Assembly (NCBI GenBank): GCA_018398575.1
Contig: JAGTXZ010000002.1
Location: 1,180,501-1,244,500, forward strand
Direction: 5' to 3'
DNA: 64,000 nucleotides
DNA from: Ampelomyces quisqualis
Taxonomy: Eukaryota > Ascomycota > Dothideomycetes > Pleosporales > Phaeosphaeriaceae
The notes under the pieces were generated by a model that was not told the origin of the DNA, made no database searches, and saw nothing but the letters and a program-made list of their open reading frames with translations. Positions 21,378 to 32,500 of this stretch are shown here, in pieces (the first letter of the stretch is position 1; each line of letters starts with the position of its first letter). The position numbers and the translations under genes are program-made.

Positions 21378-21997
21378 ATGGCCTCCCAAGCCCAGCTCAA
21401 AAAGCAACAAGGTACACCACCCACCCAGAAAAAAACCCCTCTCCTACCCACAACAACAAAACTCACATCCCAGACCTACAATCAACCTACCAAAACTACA
21501 AATCCACCCTCCAATCCATCGCCCAGAAAATCGGCGACATTGAGCAAGAAACAGAAGAACACAAGTTCCGTCCCCCCCAGCAAGCAAGCAAGCCAAGAAC
21601 ACTAACCCCCCGCCCAAAGACTCGTCCTCGAAACACTCACCCCGCTCCCCGCGACACGCACTTGCTTCCGCATGATCAACGGCGTGCTAACGCAGCGCAC
21701 GGTCGGCGAGGTGGTGCCCATGTTGCAGACGAATAGCGAGGGGTTGAAGCGGGCGCTTGAAGAGTTGGTGCGGCAGTATAAAGGGAAGCAGAGTGATATG
21801 GAGACGTGGAAGGTGTGTTTTTTTCTTCTTCTTCTCTTTCTTTTCTCTCTTTCTTTTCTTTTTTTTTACACGTTGTTTGTTTGTGTGGGCACGAGAGAGT
21901 AAGAGATTTGGTGGGTTTTTGTCTTTTTCTTTTTGGCTAATTTATTCGCTTGTGGTAGATGAAGAATAATGTGCAGGTTGTGCAGCAGCCTGAGTAA
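21378..21997 (+). CDS. GIM4: Prefoldin subunit 2
   Basis: 118 aa from four exons: 21378-21411, 21474-21564, 21620-21812, 21959-21997. Beta-type subunit of the prefoldin hexamer that hands unfolded actin and tubulin to the CCT chaperonin. Translation: MASQAQLKKQQ, helix 1 DLQSTYQNYKSTLQSIAQKIGDIEQE, then LVLETLTPLPATRTCFRMINGVLTQRTVGEVVPML (the beta hairpin), and helix 2 ending VQVVQQPE. Exon 3 uses the unusual acceptor CCCAAAG. Length and the CFRMINGVL block are diagnostic for subunit 2. The last intron contains a long T/C tract. Confidence 0.92.
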
Positions 21998-23223
21998 GAA
22001 GTTGGAGGGGGAGGGGTGGGATAGGCATGTGGATTGTGGGCTTGAAGGTGTGGGGAAGACAGCAGACTTTGTCGAGCTCTGAGCTGGGCATGTGGCTTTG
22101 TGTTTGGGCCGCGGCAGAATGGTCACGTCGAGGAAAGAGTTTGGAGTACATGTGTTCAGTGGTACCCTGGTGGCCTGCGAGAATTGGACCGCAAGCCGCA
22201 AAGACGACATGGCTTGCTCTGTAGACGCACTCGTATGATGAGATGATGGGTAAAGAATTGTAAAGATGGAACTTTAATAAGACACGATCGTCTTGTGCAA
22301 ACGAACCTGAATCGATGCATTCTCAACAATTGAGTATACTAGAAGCCCCAAATATGGCTACACTTCATCGTACCGTAACCGTCTCGACTGGCATGTTCTT
22401 CAAAATCTTGCATACTCTCTCCCGCATCGTGATAAATACCCCCACACGTTCAAAGTCTCTCTGCGCGCCGCTTGCCCTGCGGAGAACCAGTCCAGATACA
22501 GTCTCCATCTCCCCAGCTCTTCTTCTTATAGATCCAATAATTGGGAGGAGAGCGTCTGGCTATGTGAGTTTGCTCGAGTCCAGGCTAGGTTGAGGTACAT
22601 GCAGCGATGCTGACAATCGAACGTCTGACCGCCCACCATTTTGTCCTGGGCATGCAGCATCTTGAGGTGCACCTGTGGGCTCCTGCACAGTGTGTTGGCG
22701 GGGTGGCCAGGCTGACGCGGAGCTGGCCGGTGAAGTGAGGCTGGCTGACGATGCGTCATGCATAGTACATACTGTGGACAACGCATGCGGCCTGCACGCG
22801 GGCTGGAGGAGGGGGACAAGGAGGGTGGGGTTTTCGCGCGGAAGCCCCCCACAAGGCTGAGGCGGCGCGACACGTCGCCATTGGCCGGGCGCGTCACTGT
22901 GAACTTCAACCGCCCCTGGTTGTAACCTGGGCCCCAGAGTCTAAACCACACTGATAGCTCCCCACCACGCTGTACCACGGCGCTGTGCGGCCCTCCATCG
23001 CACACACGCCCCCGAACGTCGCTCGCCTGCCCCCGTGTCGCCCGCCTCTGCCGAGTAGCATCTCTGCCATCGCGACCGTACGTAGACACACGCACCCTCT
23101 CCGCGCCATCCCCCCTCCCGCCTCCCCCCTCCCCGTTACACGGCGGTTGCATACACGGCCCCCGTGACGTGGTTGCCAGCGAATTACCGCGCAAGTCGCC
23201 AGCGCACACTGGCTCCCGCCAGC
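21998..23223. other. Intergenic upstream of the NF-YB gene
   Basis: 1.2 kb, becoming GC-rich after about 22.6 kb. The large minus-strand open frames here (22526-23655) are Gly/Arg-rich readings of C-rich promoter DNA and are not accepted as genes. Presumably holds the long HAP3 promoter and leader. Confidence 0.45.
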
Positions 23224-24277
23224 ATGTCGTCCACGCCCGAGAAGATGCAGGGGTCCATGCCGTCCGCGTCGCATACAAAGCCAGACGACATGGTCGTGCA
23301 AGCCCCGTCGCCTGACGGAGACGAGGCACACATGGACAGAGACGGCGCCGACGCACAAGCCCACGGCCTCGGGTACGAGTTCGAAGTCAAGGAGCAGGAT
23401 CGATGGCTTCCCATCGCCAATGGTGCGTACACCCGCTCCCTTGCCCGCCCCGTACACACTTGCCCTTGCCCGCCGCCCTGCACGCCGACGCATCGCTGCT
23501 GCATGTCTCCTTCCCCTCCAAGCGCGCGTCTGCCCCGTCGCTGCCCCGTCTGTCGCGAGCCACTCGCAGCCGCCGCGTGCCTGCCGCCACCGCCATGTCG
23601 TCCTCGTCTCCACATTCCGACGCCTCCCCGCCACACACAACCCCCAAGAGCACAAACAACAGCGCCGCGGCCTCAGATGCTAACATTCGCAACTTTGCTC
23701 CAGTCGCCCGCATCATGAAGATGGCCCTGCCCGACAACGCCAAAATCGCAAAGGAGGCCAAGGAGTGCATGCAGGAGTGCGTCAGCGAGTTCATCTCCTT
23801 CATCACCAGCGAGGGTGAGTCTGGCCCCCCCACCGTCGTCGCAGCCGCTGACGTCGCACAATCTAGCCTCGGAGAAATGCCAGCAGGAAAAGCGCAAAAC
23901 CGTCAACGGCGAGGACATTTTGTTTGCCATGACCTCGCTGGGCTTCGAGAACTACTCCGAGGCCCTGAAGATCTATCTCTCCCGATACCGCGAAGTGAGT
24001 CTGACCCCCTCCCAGCCCCTGTTACACTCTCTTTTGTTGCCGTAACATTGGCCAAGACGTTTATCTGAACTATGGTATTGATTGGTGGCACGAGACCCTC
24101 CTCGCAAATCAGAACAAGCCTCCCGGCTTTGGTCCACCTGGCGCCGCCGGGCCCAACTCAGCCGGCCCAGCAAATCCGGCCCAGCATGTACTGAGCGGCG
24201 ACAGCGAAATGGCCGAGGACAGCGGCACTGCCTTTGGTTACACGGTACACAACGGGAACGGCTCCAGCGAGTACTAG
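23224..24277 (+). CDS. HAP3: CCAAT-binding transcription factor subunit NF-YB/HAP3
   Basis: 200 aa from exons 23224-23422, 23704-23814, 23867-23994, 24113-24277. Histone-fold subunit of the heterotrimeric CCAAT-binding complex (with HAP2/NF-YA and HAP5/NF-YC). The spliced core is textbook: EQDRWLPIANVARIMKMALP, then NAKIAKEAKECMQECVSEFI, SFITSEASEKCQQEKRKTVN, GEDILFAMTSLGFENYSEAL, KIYLSRYRE. Fungal complexes use it for respiration, iron and redox control. The N-terminal 55 residues are acidic and unstructured; the C-terminal exon is Gly/Pro/Ser-rich. The last acceptor (24111-24112) is chosen to keep phase 0, giving NKPPGFGPPG. The first intron is 281 nt, much longer than its neighbours, and stays open in frame with exon 2. 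Confidence 0.95.
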
Positions 24278-24721
24278 GGGACGCCGCGCCTAGCCCGGGT
24301 CCTCGCAGGAGCAGCGTTTGCCAGATGGGAAGAGCTCAATGGCGAAGCACATCCCTGACGAGCGACCGACAGACAGGAACAAGGCGTGTGCAGAACAGCT
24401 GGCGGTGTTTTGGTATCGGCGGAATGCGAGCAGAATGTAGGGCAAAGGAACCATTTCAATTTCTAGCGCATCTCGGTTCATATTTGAATGGCAACATAGT
24501 CTGCACAATAGGCAGAGATGATGATGCATGGAATCACTTGTTTCCGCTGGGGAGGAAAAGGCACAACACGTGGTTAAGATACCTCTTCTATTCTCCACGC
24601 TGGATTACTGTACTAGATATTTCCTTTGCTCACGCACAGACCAAACGCTCGCTCTGTAGGATGCAATACAATGTGAGCGAAAGTATCATGGGCGTCTTGT
24701 GAGCAATCTGTGACTTGTGCA
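24278..24721. other. Intergenic, convergent 3' ends
   Basis: 444 bp between the stops of HAP3 and the DHHC gene. No other feature seen. Confidence 0.5.
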
Positions 24722-26089
24722 CTACGAGTATGCTGATGCTGATGCCGTGTTTGATGCTGCTCGCCTTCTTGCAAGGAGGTCCGCCAGCGGGATATCATCT
24801 TCTTGCTCATCGTAGAACTCTACGTCCTCATCAACCCCAAAGTCATTCAACCTTTCACCTTCTGAATTCCTCCATCCCTCCTCACCTTGGCCATCATCAT
24901 AATTCTCCTCTCTGTCCCCCTCTTCCTCTTCCTCCGCATCGCTCCCAATCTCCCCATAGTCATACGCATCCTCATCCCTCGCAACACTCTCCTCCAACCT
25001 CTCCACAAACGGTCGCCGCCTCCTCACCGCGTCTTCCGCCTGTCGCGCCCTAAACGCCGCCAGCGTATCCCCCGCGCTCAAATCCTCCTTTTCAAACACA
25101 AACGCATCCCCATTAACCGCTCTCTCAGGCCTCTTGTACGCCCGGTCCGGATCGGGAGGTGGCCACACCGTCCCCTCGTCTTCGAAACCATTCATTTCAA
25201 ACTGAATTCCCGATTCCCACGACGGCGTCGGAGCGAAGGGATTCATCCACTGCAGAGGATTCCAGCTGCCCATTCCCTGAACGATATTCTTCCAAATCCC
25301 CACATCGTACGGAAATTCCTGCTTCTTAATCCGCACATTCCCACCATCGGGCGCAGACAAATACCCACCAAAATGCCTCGCGCGACGGACTAGCGTGCGA
25401 TGCCTCTCAATCTCCCACCCTTCAATCGTCGTCGTATTCACCGCCAAACACCACACATTCCTCACGGCCAGAATACCCACGGCGAAGAGCGTAATGCTGT
25501 TCACTGCCAGCGTCGCAAACGTGTGGAAAAGTAGGAATGCACTCGGTCCGAGGTACGCGGGTAAATCACGCTGAACCCACAAGTGGTGCAGCCGTGTGAA
25601 GAGTAGCTTCTGCAGGAAGCCGAGCCCGATGGTAGTGTAGATTAGGAAACGCAGAAAGTGCGGAAAGGTAGTGTGCGACACGCAGTTTGCTGTCCACGGG
25701 CAGTGGTGGTCCATTTTGGGAATGCAGGTCCCACAGGTTTTGCAGTGGTGCGCCCGAGGGGGTTTGGGGGCGACGCATTTGGTACACCATTTTCGGCTCT
25801 TGTTTACTTTGACTCTGGCATTTTCGTCCTGTTTGACGCAGTTGGGTTCAGGTGAGATTTGGATGGAAGGGAGCTTCTCGGTGGCACGGTCGGTCCGTGT
25901 GCTGCCGGGGTTGACGAAGACGGCGCGGGTGTAGGTGGCGAGGATTAGGGCGAGGATGGCGTTGGAGAAGATGAGTTCGTTTCTGGTCAGGGGGTGCGGT
26001 TCGAGGCGGAGGAGAAGCCATTGGGAGGGGTAGCCGAGGAAGAATATTAGGATGTAGACGGAGGGTACGGCGAGGTGAGAGAGTTCCAT
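24722..26089 (-). CDS. PFA4: DHHC palmitoyltransferase, Pfa4-like
   Basis: 455 aa, no intron. ER membrane S-acyltransferase; Pfa4 in yeast palmitoylates chitin synthase Chs3. Two N-terminal membrane segments (about 9-26 and 40-58), then the cysteine-rich domain starting RKWCTKCVAPKPPRAHHC, the active DHHC at 127-130 in KMDHHCPWTANCV, and two further membrane segments (about 145-165 and 185-210). TTxE is present as NTTTIEGWE. PYDVGIWKNIVQGMG and NPLQWMNPFAP are typical of the fungal Pfa4 branch. The C-terminal 150 residues are highly acidic and cytosolic. ATG 26089 is the first in frame. Divergent from BRR2. Confidence 0.92.
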   Translation of the reverse strand: MELSHLAVPSVYILIFFLGYPSQWLLLRLEPHPLTRNELIFSNAILALILATYTRAVFVNPGSTRTDRATEKLPSIQISPEPNCVKQDENARVKVNKSRKWCTKCVAPKPPRAHHCKTCGTCIPKMDHHCPWTANCVSHTTFPHFLRFLIYTTIGLGFLQKLLFTRLHHLWVQRDLPAYLGPSAFLLFHTFATLAVNSITLFAVGILAVRNVWCLAVNTTTIEGWEIERHRTLVRRARHFGGYLSAPDGGNVRIKKQEFPYDVGIWKNIVQGMGSWNPLQWMNPFAPTPSWESGIQFEMNGFEDEGTVWPPPDPDRAYKRPERAVNGDAFVFEKEDLSAGDTLAAFRARQAEDAVRRRRPFVERLEESVARDEDAYDYGEIGSDAEEEEEGDREENYDDGQGEEGWRNSEGERLNDFGVDEDVEFYDEQEDDIPLADLLARRRAASNTASASAYS

Positions 26090-26534
26090 CTCTGTTGGAG
26101 TCGGAGGTGAGAGGAAGGAACGATGGTTAGAATTAGTTTATTTCGGGTTGTGAGATCATTTTGTTTCGCTGTAGAGTAAAAGTCTGACAGTATTTCAAGT
26201 CGTATGGATCCTTTCTATTTGTCGTCGAATCGTTGTTCGCGAGACACCCTGGATCCATGTTGGACTTCGGGTGGTAGTCGACGCACGTGACTGTCTCAAA
26301 TATCGTGGTCAGAGCTTCTTAGATTTTCTTGAACCATCTCGCCGCCGCCCTCTACACCCAACCCCAGGGCGTGACCACAGCCCAATCCTGTTAACACCAC
26401 CGATCAACTTCTGTCTCTTCCCTTCGCGATTCGAGGCAGTCGCGGGTCACGTATAGACAATCCAAAGTCCGCGAGGACAGCCACGAGGCGCAACTACACT
26501 CGCGAAGCGCACGGGAAACTGAGACGTCGCAATC
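26090..26534. other. Divergent promoter region PFA4 / BRR2
   Basis: 445 bp between the two start codons. AT-rich near PFA4 and GC-rich near BRR2. Several small open frames, none convincing. Confidence 0.5.
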
Positions 26535-29500
26535 ATGGCGCAAAACCCGAACAACCTCGCGCAGTTCAAATATGCGGCAATGTCCAATCTGGTCCTGCAG
26601 GCGGATCGCAGGTTCACAACGCGGCGGCCAGACGAACACACTGGCGATCCCGAGTCGCTCGCAGGCCGTATAAACATCCGGGACATGGGAGGGCGCACAA
26701 AACCGGACAAGGCGCCAACAGAGCAGAAGAAGCCCAAAGGACCTGGTATCGAGCGTGGAAGCCTGACAGAGGGTGGCGACGTTCTGGACCGAGAACAGCG
26801 CAAGAGGAAGAGGGACGATGGTTCCAGCGCCTTTGGAGCTACGGCAACGGTCGACTTCAACATCGAGGGGCTTACCTACAAGCCACGAACGCCGGCGGCT
26901 CGCGCCACTTTTGAGCTCATCACAACCATAGTCAGCAAGTCTCTCGGAGACGTACCGGTCGCGACCACCAGAAGTGCCGCTGATGCTGTACTCGAATATT
27001 TAAAGGATGATGGCTTGAAAGACTTCGACAAGAAGAAGGAGGTTGACGATCTTTTGGGTACTTCAATGGGGGCCAAGGAGTTCAATGAGCTCGTCAACCT
27101 GGGCAAAAAGATCACCGATTACCAGGCACAGGATGACGAAGAGGAGAAAGACGAGATAATGGCGGATGGTGAGGGTGCCGAGGACAACGACAATCAGGGT
27201 GTAGCCGTCGTGTTCGACGAGGACGAGGACGATGACGAGGGCGCCCAAACATTTGAAGTCCGAGACGCCGACAGTTCAGACGAAGAGGATGAGGCAGAGA
27301 CTGCTGTAGAACAGATTGGTGGCGAAGCTGGAGAGGCTGGAGGAATGGCCGACACGGAAGAGATGATCATACAAGGAGACATCGCAGCTGCAGATCGGAA
27401 AGGTGACACCGACCAACTTATCCCTGCACACGCGATCGATGCTTTCTGGCTACAACGGCAAATAGGACAGGTCTATGAGGATGCACACACTCAGCAAGAA
27501 AAGACACAGGATGCACTCAATATCCTTGCAGGCCTCGATGAGGACGGTGAAGAGAAGCCATTACGCGAGATTGAGAACGATCTCATGGAACTATTCGACT
27601 ACGAACATCACGAGCTTGTTTCCAAACTTGTGCTTAACAGAGATCGAGTTGTCTGGGTCACCAGATGGAGAAGAGCTGCCGAAGACAAAGACGAGCGCAC
27701 AGCGGTTGAGCGAGAGATGAAAGCTGCTGGACAGCAACAGATCCTTCAAGAGCTGCGCGCAAGAGAAACTGGAGTCAAGACTGAAGACGGAGGACAAGGC
27801 AAGATGAAATTCAATCTGAAGGACATCAGCCTGCCCGAGCTCAAGGATGAAGAAATGACAGATGCACCAAAGCCTGATGGCGTTGTTGGCGGTCTCACCC
27901 CTTCCAGCCGACTGGTCAACCTGGATAACATCGTCTTCGACCAAGGCAACCATCTCATGACCAACCCCAGTGTCAAGCTCCCACAAGGCTCGACTCGGCG
28001 CCAGTTCAAGGGCTACGAGGAGATCCACGTACCTGCCCCTAAGGCAAAGCGCGACCCTAGCGAACGATTAATGCCGACGTCTGAACTACCAGATTGGGCG
28101 AGACCAGGGTTCGGCAATTCCAAGTCTCTCAATCGCATCCAGACGAAGTGTTTCCCCACAGCATTCAACGATGACGGCAACATGCTCATCTGTGCTCCTA
28201 CCGGTTCTGGAAAAACCAACGTGGCTATGCTTACTATGCTCCGTGAGATTGGAAAGCACCGAGACCCACAAACTGGAGAGATTGCTCTCGACGACTTCAA
28301 GATCATCTACATCGCTCCTCTCAAAGCGCTTGTAGCGGAGCAAGTGGGTAACTTTGGCAAGCGTCTTGAGCCCTACGGCATCAAGGTGTCTGAGCTTACG
28401 GGTGACCGTCAGTTGACGAAGCAGCAAATTGCGGAGACACAGATTATCGTTACCACTCCAGAGAAGTACGACGTCATCACACGCAAGGCCACGGACACTA
28501 GCTACATCAACCTGGTCCGCCTAATCTGTATCGACGAGATCCATCTTCTTCACGATGACAGAGGTCCAGTCATTGAGAGCATCGTCAGCAGAACTCTCCG
28601 ACGCAACGAGCAGACTGGCGACCATGTGCGCATTGTTGGTCTCAGTGCCACTCTTCCCAATTACCGCGATGTAGCAAGTTTCTTGCGAGTTGATCCCGAC
28701 AAAGGTCTCTTCCATTTCGACGGAACCTTCCGGCCGTGTCCATTGAAGCAAGAATTCATTGGAGTCACAGACAAGAAGGCAATCAAGCAGCTCAAAATCA
28801 TGAACGACGTTTGCTACACAAAGGTTCTGGAGCAGGTTGGCGAGCATCGCAACCAAATGCTGATCTTTGTGCACTCCCGAAAAGAGACTGCCAAAACTGC
28901 CAAGTACATTCGTGACAAGGCTCTTGACGAAGAATCGATCGGCAAGATCTTGCGGTCCGATGCTGCAAGTCGAGAAATTCTGAGGGAAGAAGCGGAAGCT
29001 ATCCAGAACGCTGACCTCAAGGATGTCATGCCGTATGGATTCGGTATCCATCACGCCGGAATGTCGCGAGCAGACCGAACGATTGTCGAGGATTTGTTCG
29101 CCGATGGATCGATTCAAGTTCTTGTGTGTACGGCGACACTGGCTTGGGGTGTCAATTTACCAGCACATACGGTCATCATCAAGGGTACACAGATCTACTC
29201 GCCTGAAAAGGGTAGCTGGGTGGAGCTCAGCCCACAGGATGTCTTACAAATGCTTGGTCGCGCCGGTAGACCTCAGTACGATACTTATGGTGAAGGTATC
29301 ATCATCACAACACAGGCTGAGATCCAGTACTACCTGTCCTTGCTGAACCAACAGCTGCCCATTGAGTCGCAACTCATCAGCAAGTTGGCAGATAACCTGA
29401 ATGCTGAGATCGTGCTTGGCAACGTTCGAACGAGAGACGAAGCCGTGGACTGGCTTGGTTACACATATCTCTTCGTTCGTATGCTTCGATCGCCGGGACT

Positions 29501-32500
29501 TTACCGAGTCGGCGCCGAATACGAGAACGACACGGTTCTGGAGCAAAGACGTGTGGATCTCGTACACGCTGCAGCACATGTCTTGGAGAAGTGTAGCCTC
29601 GTCAAATATGACAAGAAGTCCGGCGCACTCCTGCCAACCGAGCTTGGAAGGATTTCTTCCCACTACTACATCTCGCACAACTCTATGGCGATTTACAATC
29701 AACACATCCAGCCCGGCATCAGCGCCATCGAACTCTTCCGTGTGTTCGCGCTGAGCGAGGAGTTCAAGTACATTCCTGTACGACAGGACGAGAAGTTAGA
29801 GCTCGCGAAGCTGCTTGGTAAAGTACCAATCCCAGTCAAGGAAGGTGTTGAAGAAGCCCAAGCCAAGATCAACGTCCTACTGCAAGCCTACATCTCGCGC
29901 CTCAAGCTCGAAGGACTGGCGCTCATGGCCGATCTTGTGTATGTGACACAGTCAGCAGGTCGTATCCTCCGCGCGATCTTCGAGATTTGCTTGAAGAAGG
30001 GCTGGTCACAGGTTGCGAAGCTGGCGCTCGATATGTGCAAGATGGCGGAGAAGCGCATGTGGCCAACAATGACACCGCTTCGACAGTTCCCGAACTGCCC
30101 CAGGGACATTGTCTTGAAGTCGGAGCGTATCGACGTGAACTGGTCAAGTTATTTTGGACTCGACCCGCCAAGTATGAGTGAGCTTCTCGGTATGCCAAAG
30201 GCTGGTAAGCTTGTTTGTCAGCTCGTTGAAAAGTTCCCGCGTCTTGAGATTGAGGCGACTCCTCGCCCAGTCACAAGGTCCTTGCTTCGCCTGGAGCTGT
30301 TGGTCCGACCCAACTTCGTCTGGGACGATGCGCTTCACGGTGCATCCGAGGCTTTCTGGATCCTTGTTGAGGATTGTGATGGCGAGCAGATTCTGTTCCA
30401 CGACCAGTTCATACTACGGAAGGATTACGCACACGGAGAGGTCAACGAGCACCTCATCGAATTGACGGTGCCCATCGACGAGCCAATGCCGCCAAACTAT
30501 TTCATTACTGTGCTTTCTGACCGATGGATGGCATCAGAGACGAAGCTTGCCGTGTCGTTTCAGAAGCTCATTCTGCCTGCCAAGTTCCCTGCTCACACGC
30601 CTGTTCTCGACCTCCAGCCTCTGCCAGTCTCAGCACTGAAGAAGAAGGAGTACATGGGTCTGTATGAAAACGTCGGCCGCTTCAACAAGGTCCAGACACA
30701 AACCTTCAACTCTCTCTATACCTCAGACGACAACGTGCTCGTTGGCGCGTCAGCAGGCATAGGCAAGACTTTGTGTGCTGAGTTCGCTATCCTCCGACAC
30801 TGGGCAGGTGATAGCGAAGGTCGCATCATCTACCTTGCACCGTTCCAAGAGCTTGTAGACAACCAGTACAAGAATTGGAATGACCGCCTATCTGGCCTCG
30901 CTGGAGGCAAAGACGTTGTCAAGCTCACCGGCGAGACCACAGCAGATCTACGACTGCTCGAAAAGGGTGACCTTGTTCTGGCGACACCAGCTCAATGGGA
31001 TTCTATTTCACGACAATGGCAACGGCGGAAGAATGTTCAGACAGTTGCTGTCCTCATTGCTGACGAGCTGCACATGCTTGGCGGGTCTGGTGGTCACGTC
31101 TACGAGATCGTAGTCTCGCGCATGCAGGCCATGGCTGCTCAGCTCGAATCAAAGCTACGCATTGTTGGTCTCTGTGTATCGTTGTCAAACGCACGAGACA
31201 TTGGCGAATGGATTGGTGCCAATAAGCACACCATCTATAACTTCAGCCCCGCCATCCGAGCAGTGCCGCTGGAGCTCAAGATACAGTCATTCACCATTCC
31301 TCACTTCCCGTCATTGATGATGGCCATGGCTCGACCTACCTACTCAGCCATCACACAGCTTTCACCGGACAAGCCAGCCATGGTGTTCGCGCCCAACAGG
31401 AAACAGGCTCGTAACTCTGCTACCGACCTGTACGCTGCATGTGTCGCAGACGAGGAGGATGACCGTTTCCTCAATGTGGAGCTAGAGGAGATTCAACCCA
31501 TTCTCGAGAAAATCAACGAGACATCTCTCGCCACATCCCTCTCGCACGGTATCGGCTACTTCCATGAGGCACTCAACTCTTTCGACAAACGCGCTGTGCA
31601 ACACTTGTTCAAGGTGGGTGCTATTCAGGTTTTGATTGTGTCCAGGGACTCGTGCTGGGAGATCGAGAGCACCGCACATTTGGTCGTGGTGCAAGGAACA
31701 CAATTCTACGAAGGTCGGGAGCACCGCTACGTCGACTACCCCATCTGCGAGATCCTGCAGATGTTCGGCAAGGCGGGCAGAGTTAGCCAGGATAAATCGG
31801 CAAAGGGCGTCCTTATGCTGCCTGCAGTGAAGCGCGAGTACTACAAGAAGTTCTTGAACGAAGCACTCCCGATCGAGAGTTACCTCCACGACTATCTTCA
31901 CGATGCCTTCGTTGCCGAGATTAGCTCGAAAACGATCGAGTCAACGCAGGAAGCCGTCGACTGGTCTACCTACACATACTTCTACCGTCGCCTCCTTGCC
32001 AATCCTAGCTACTACAACCTTCACGACACATCGCATGAAGGTCTTAGCGCACATCTTTCCGAGCTTGTGGAGACTGCCTTGAAGGAGTTGGCGGATGCCA
32101 ATCTCATCGAGCATGATGAAGAAGAGGATGCGATCACGCCTCTCAACCCTTGCATGATCGCAGCGTACTACAACATCTCCTTCATCACGATGCAAACGCT
32201 TATGATGTCGCTGAACGGCCGGACGAGTCTCAAGGGTGTGTTGGAGATTATCACTGCCGCTACTGAGTTTGAGGACATTCAGATTCGACGACATGAAAAC
32301 CACATCCTTCAACGCATCTACGATCGTGTTCCTTTCAAAATGCAAGAGCCGAACTTTGAGACGCCTCACTTCAAAGCGTTTGTCCTCCTCCAAGCTCACT
32401 TCTCTCGCATGCAGCTTCCAATCGATTTGGCCAAAGACCAAGAAACTGTCATCCGAAAGGTCCTCAACATCCTCAGCGCAAGTGTCGACGTCCTATCTTC

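Noticed and set aside
22526..23655. Large minus-strand Gly/Arg-rich frames opposite the HAP3 promoter and first exon
   Set aside because: Antisense to a clear NF-YB gene and GC-rich promoter; no domain.
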